Assembly: GCA_021234155.1 (NCBI GenBank)
Contig: JAJEKV010000041.1
Span: forward strand, 364,835-428,834
Reading direction: 5' to 3'
DNA from: Isoetes taiwanensis
Lineage: Eukaryota; Streptophyta; Lycopodiopsida; Isoetales; Isoetaceae
Length of the DNA stretch: 64,000 nt
Shown piece by piece: positions 61,159 through 64,000 of this stretch. Under the pieces are notes generated by a model that made no database searches, had not been told where the DNA came from, and saw nothing but the letters and a program-made list of their open reading frames with translations. The first letter of the stretch is position 1; each line of letters begins with the position of its first letter. The position numbers and the translations under genes are program-made.

Positions 61159-63912
61159 ATGGCTCCGGATTCTACCTCAAGGAAAACTTGCCCCGAATCG
61201 ATTATAGCTGCTCCTAAATCGAATGCATTTCAAGAAACAAATGTATCTTGAAGAAATTGAGATCCCTTTCCTTCAACCAGTAATACAAATCCCTTCAAGC
61301 AGTAATACAAATCTGCTTAATAATCTGGTTTTTTGTGCAGGATGTTGTATCCCCTTTCTGTAGAATGGATCGATGTCTTAAAGCACCAGTTGAAGAAGAA
61401 ACTATAAAAGAAGGATTACACTCTCATGCAAGCACTTCGAGGTCAGCATTGGGTTCAGATTTCAATCCTCCTGTTGATGAAGTTTCGGAAAGCATTGTTA
61501 CAAGCAGGCAAAGAAAATCGAAACAGAGGATTTGTAGGGGTGGATACGTGACAAAGGCAATTAAAAGAAAGGTGAATGCTGCTGTAAATCTCATAATGAA
61601 TGAGGTATCTAATTTGACTCCAAAACAGCAAAGTATATTTGCAAGAAGATTATTGCAGGACAAAAGATTGCAATTCCTATTTGAGCCAGTCATTGGAAGG
61701 CCTCAAGAGGCTATCGTGAAAACAGATCTGGTAAAGAATTTAAAGGATGGCCTCCAAGATGTCAAACATGCAAATAGCAATGACAAACTTGCTGCAAAGC
61801 ATTCTGTACTATCTATGGTGGTTGGAGAGGAAGGAGAATTACAGAAGACTTCACTAGCAGCTAAGTTGCTGAAAATACATCCTAGAAATATGAAACTAGC
61901 AGTGGAGAGAAGGAAAAGAATGTCACTAGGTGGAACAAATCTGTGGGCATTAGCAGGTCGAAATCCAAGAACAAATACTATAGATCAGGCTATGACGGAT
62001 ATGGTTGCTCAGTTTTGGTTAGATAACTCAAAGGTTTCACCAAAAATTAGAAATGCCATGAAGAAGAGGACACAACCAATTCAATATATTGACATTACAC
62101 AGGTACGACTGTAATTTAGCTGTAATTGCATCTTTTTTTGTAGAATAAAGATGTTTTTTATTTTGTAACACTGATGTAAAATTTGTAACAGATTTCTTTA
62201 CTTTTTGAATGTAATGTAGATGCAGTCTGCACTAGTTTGCTCTACATGGAAATGTCAAATTATTTCATGGCAACACGTACATGTATATTTGTTTACATGT
62301 ATATTCTGGATGTATTGTAGATGTAGGCAGTAACTAAGAAGAAATTAGTGTGGAGATATATTAATTGTCAAGAAATTATGTAACTTCATAGTAAATGAAA
62401 TAAAATTCATGTCAGAATATACATGTATGTGTAGGAGTTTAGGGTCTTGAATATGTAAAAGATTTGTTTGTAATGTAATGTAATGTATTGAGGTGACTAA
62501 TTTTATTTCACTGTAATTTTACAGGTTGAATTATTCCAGAATTTTGTGGATCAGTATCCAGAGGTTCGGATTAGGCTTAGGCAATTTGAATACTTAAAAC
62601 CTTCTTGCATTAGAAAGCTAAAGGAAAGAAACACATGTTGTTGCATGAAACATGAGCAATCAGATCTGTACAAGCAGGCATTTAATTTGATGAGGTCAAG
62701 ACTCCATGAAAATTGTTCGTGCAATTGTGGTGTGTGCGCAGCTGAAGCTCATGCTGGGATATGTCAAGCCAAGAACATGACATTTGATAATGTTAGCACA
62801 TTTTGGAGGGCTATGGTATGTGACAGAGCAGTAGGCAACGAGTGGCATAAGCTACAATGTATCAAATCAGATTGTGGAAATTGTGGGAAACAATTAATTG
62901 AGTTGTGTCCAAGAGAATACAATGAGCAGATTGATCAAACGCTTGATTGGCAAGTCTATGGTTACGTTAATGAGCCCTCGAAGAAAGGAACTTCACGAAG
63001 ACTAAAGCTAATTGACAAGAAAGGCAGCTCCAGTAATATGTTGGATAACATGTTTGATCATATGTCGAAGTTTGTATATCATAACTTTGTGGCACATTGG
63101 CAGAGCAAACAATTCAAGGAATCCATGAAGAGTCTTCGTGATGATACCGTATTATCAGTTGTTGATTTCTCGGAGAATTACACTTTGAAGCCATTCAACG
63201 AGATTCAAGCACAACATTGGTACAATGAACAAATCAGCATATTGGTCCACATCACGATGTTCAAGGTACAGGGTAAAATGAGGAAATGTGTGCACTTCTT
63301 TATTTCAGATGACAAAATACATGATACTCACTTTGTACAAAAAGCGTTCACTATGCACCTCCATTGGCTGAAAGAAAATGGTGCTGGCCATATGAAATAC
63401 TACTTAGTTTGGTCTGACAGGTGTGCAACCCAATTCAAGTCGAGAAGAGCTTTCTATCATGTAACTAGGTATCATCAACATCATAAGATCATAATGCACT
63501 GGAATTTCTTTGGCTCAGGACATGGGAAGGGCACACATGACGGAGAAGGAGCCATAGTCAAACTATGGCTTGAGGCAGAACAAAGAAAAAAGGATGGGAA
63601 AGTAATAAAAAATGCAGAAACTGCATGTGAGGTTCTTGAAGAGAAAATGTGGAAAGGGTATTTTGGAAGGTGTCTGACATTGACCATTCCCAAAGATTTG
63701 ATGTGCTCCCAGTGAAAGGGGTGCAATCTCTTCATTGCGTATTATCCATAGATCCAAATGATCCAACAAAGTTAATGTGTAGATCTCTTTCATGTTTTTG
63801 TAAGGCATGCATCAATTTTGATTGGCCTGCTTGTGAGAAACAGTCGGAATTTGTCCTTGTCTTCCAAAAGAATCAACAAGGATCCATAGAGATAACAGGC
63901 TGCAACCCATAA
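61159..63912 (+). CDS. RNase H-like transposase of an uncharacterised family, three exons
   Basis: Exon 1 is 61159-61242 (M-A-P-D-S-T-S-R-K, 28 codons), exon 2 61341-62102 (254 codons), exon 3 from 62525; both introns are GT-AG and in phase. Exon 2 is basic and helical (T-P-K-Q-Q-S-I-F-A-R-R-L-L), with no domain I can name. Exon 3 has Cys clusters (N-C-S-C-N-C-G-V-C; C-G-N-C-G) and the likely catalytic core: S-V-V-D-F-S-E-N-Y near 63160, V-W-S-D-R-C-A-T-Q-F-K-S-R near 63415, F-F-G-S-G-H-G-K-G-T-H-D-G near 63510. Near 63645 the expected protein shifts frame into 63649-63912 (V-F-W-K-V-S-D-I-D, then L-S-C-F-C-K-A-C, stop at 63910), so it is probably one base pair from intact. Similar D-F-(S/A)-E-N-Y ... 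H-G-K-G proteins are widespread in invertebrate genomes as unnamed proteins (recollection). Assignment as a transposase is inference. Confidence 0.6.
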
Positions 63913-64000
63913 ATTATTTCACGGTATTTCATGGAAGGAAAGGTCCATACTTGATTGAGTATGGAGTTCTGTACAAGATTTGTTTATCAAGATGATACTT

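Larger units (their letters stand above)
52005..62270 (+). repeat. Copy 2 of the ~10-kb tandem duplication
   Basis: It begins at GGCTTTGAATGC, directly joined to the end of copy 1 (TTTCATGG), and ends with the same TTTCATGG at 62270, followed by unique CAACACG. Left flank, junction and right flank share GGC at the breakpoint. Content and order equal copy 1; private indels occur in both copies. Confidence 0.95.

Overview
The window is nuclear DNA of a land plant. Evidence: a multi-exon gene with GT-AG introns (CLASRP/SWAP-type SR protein), an intronless phenylalanine ammonia-lyase (PAL) gene, a PLS-class pentatricopeptide repeat (PPR) gene built from near-identical ~100-residue PPR triplets, and many plant-type transposable elements (Ty3/gypsy, copia, LINE, Helitron, MITEs). 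The intronless PAL and the style of the PPR repeats point to a fern, with a gymnosperm as the alternative; this is inference, since no organelle or rRNA marker is present.

Layout. 0-10.5 kb: a decayed DNA element with two divergent genes. On the minus strand (1.9-4.9 kb) is a DUF8039/DUF7869-type RNase H-like transposase; on the plus strand (6.8-10.4 kb) is a protein with a ParB-like motif and a C-terminal DNA-methyltransferase SAM-binding motif. The space between them, one intron and the downstream flank carry a family of GATCGC-N(2-4)-GCGATC palindromes and a nearly perfect 110-bp hairpin. 11.0-12.4 kb: a Ty3/gypsy remnant. 12.8-16.2 kb: an apparently intact 13-exon CLASRP homologue (541 aa). 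16.5-20.8 kb: non-coding DNA rich in palindromes, including a TTAA-flanked MITE, a ~66-bp palindromic tandem array and a distant 25-bp inverted pair. 22.6-23.6 kb: an unrecognised minus-strand coding remnant. 23.8-29.7 kb: a LINE whose 5' half (ORF1, endonuclease) is inverted relative to its 3' half (RT), the shape left by twin priming. 29.7-34.3 kb: intergenic. 34.3-36.6 kb: PPR gene. 36.8-37.4 kb: a tRNA-like SINE head and a relic of a second PAL 3' end. 37.9-40.0 kb: PAL, with one apparent homopolymer frameshift near its N terminus.

41.9-62.3 kb: a direct tandem duplication of a ~10-kb unit. Each unit contains a copia gag relic, a decayed Helitron (zinc finger, HUH Rep, PIF1-like helicase) and the first two exons of a second transposase-like gene. 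The duplication breakpoint falls in intron 2 of that gene, so only copy 2 runs on into the catalytic exon (62.5-63.9 kb), which carries D-F-S-E-N-Y, S-D-x-C-x-x-Q-x-K and G-H-G-K-G motifs.

Host genes that look functional or nearly so are CLASRP (nuclear splicing regulation), the PPR gene (organelle RNA processing) and PAL (entry to phenylpropanoids). They are unrelated neighbours in a transposon-rich landscape. The most novel material is the two poorly described transposase-like systems, above all the transposase/ParB-methyltransferase element with its palindromic iterons.
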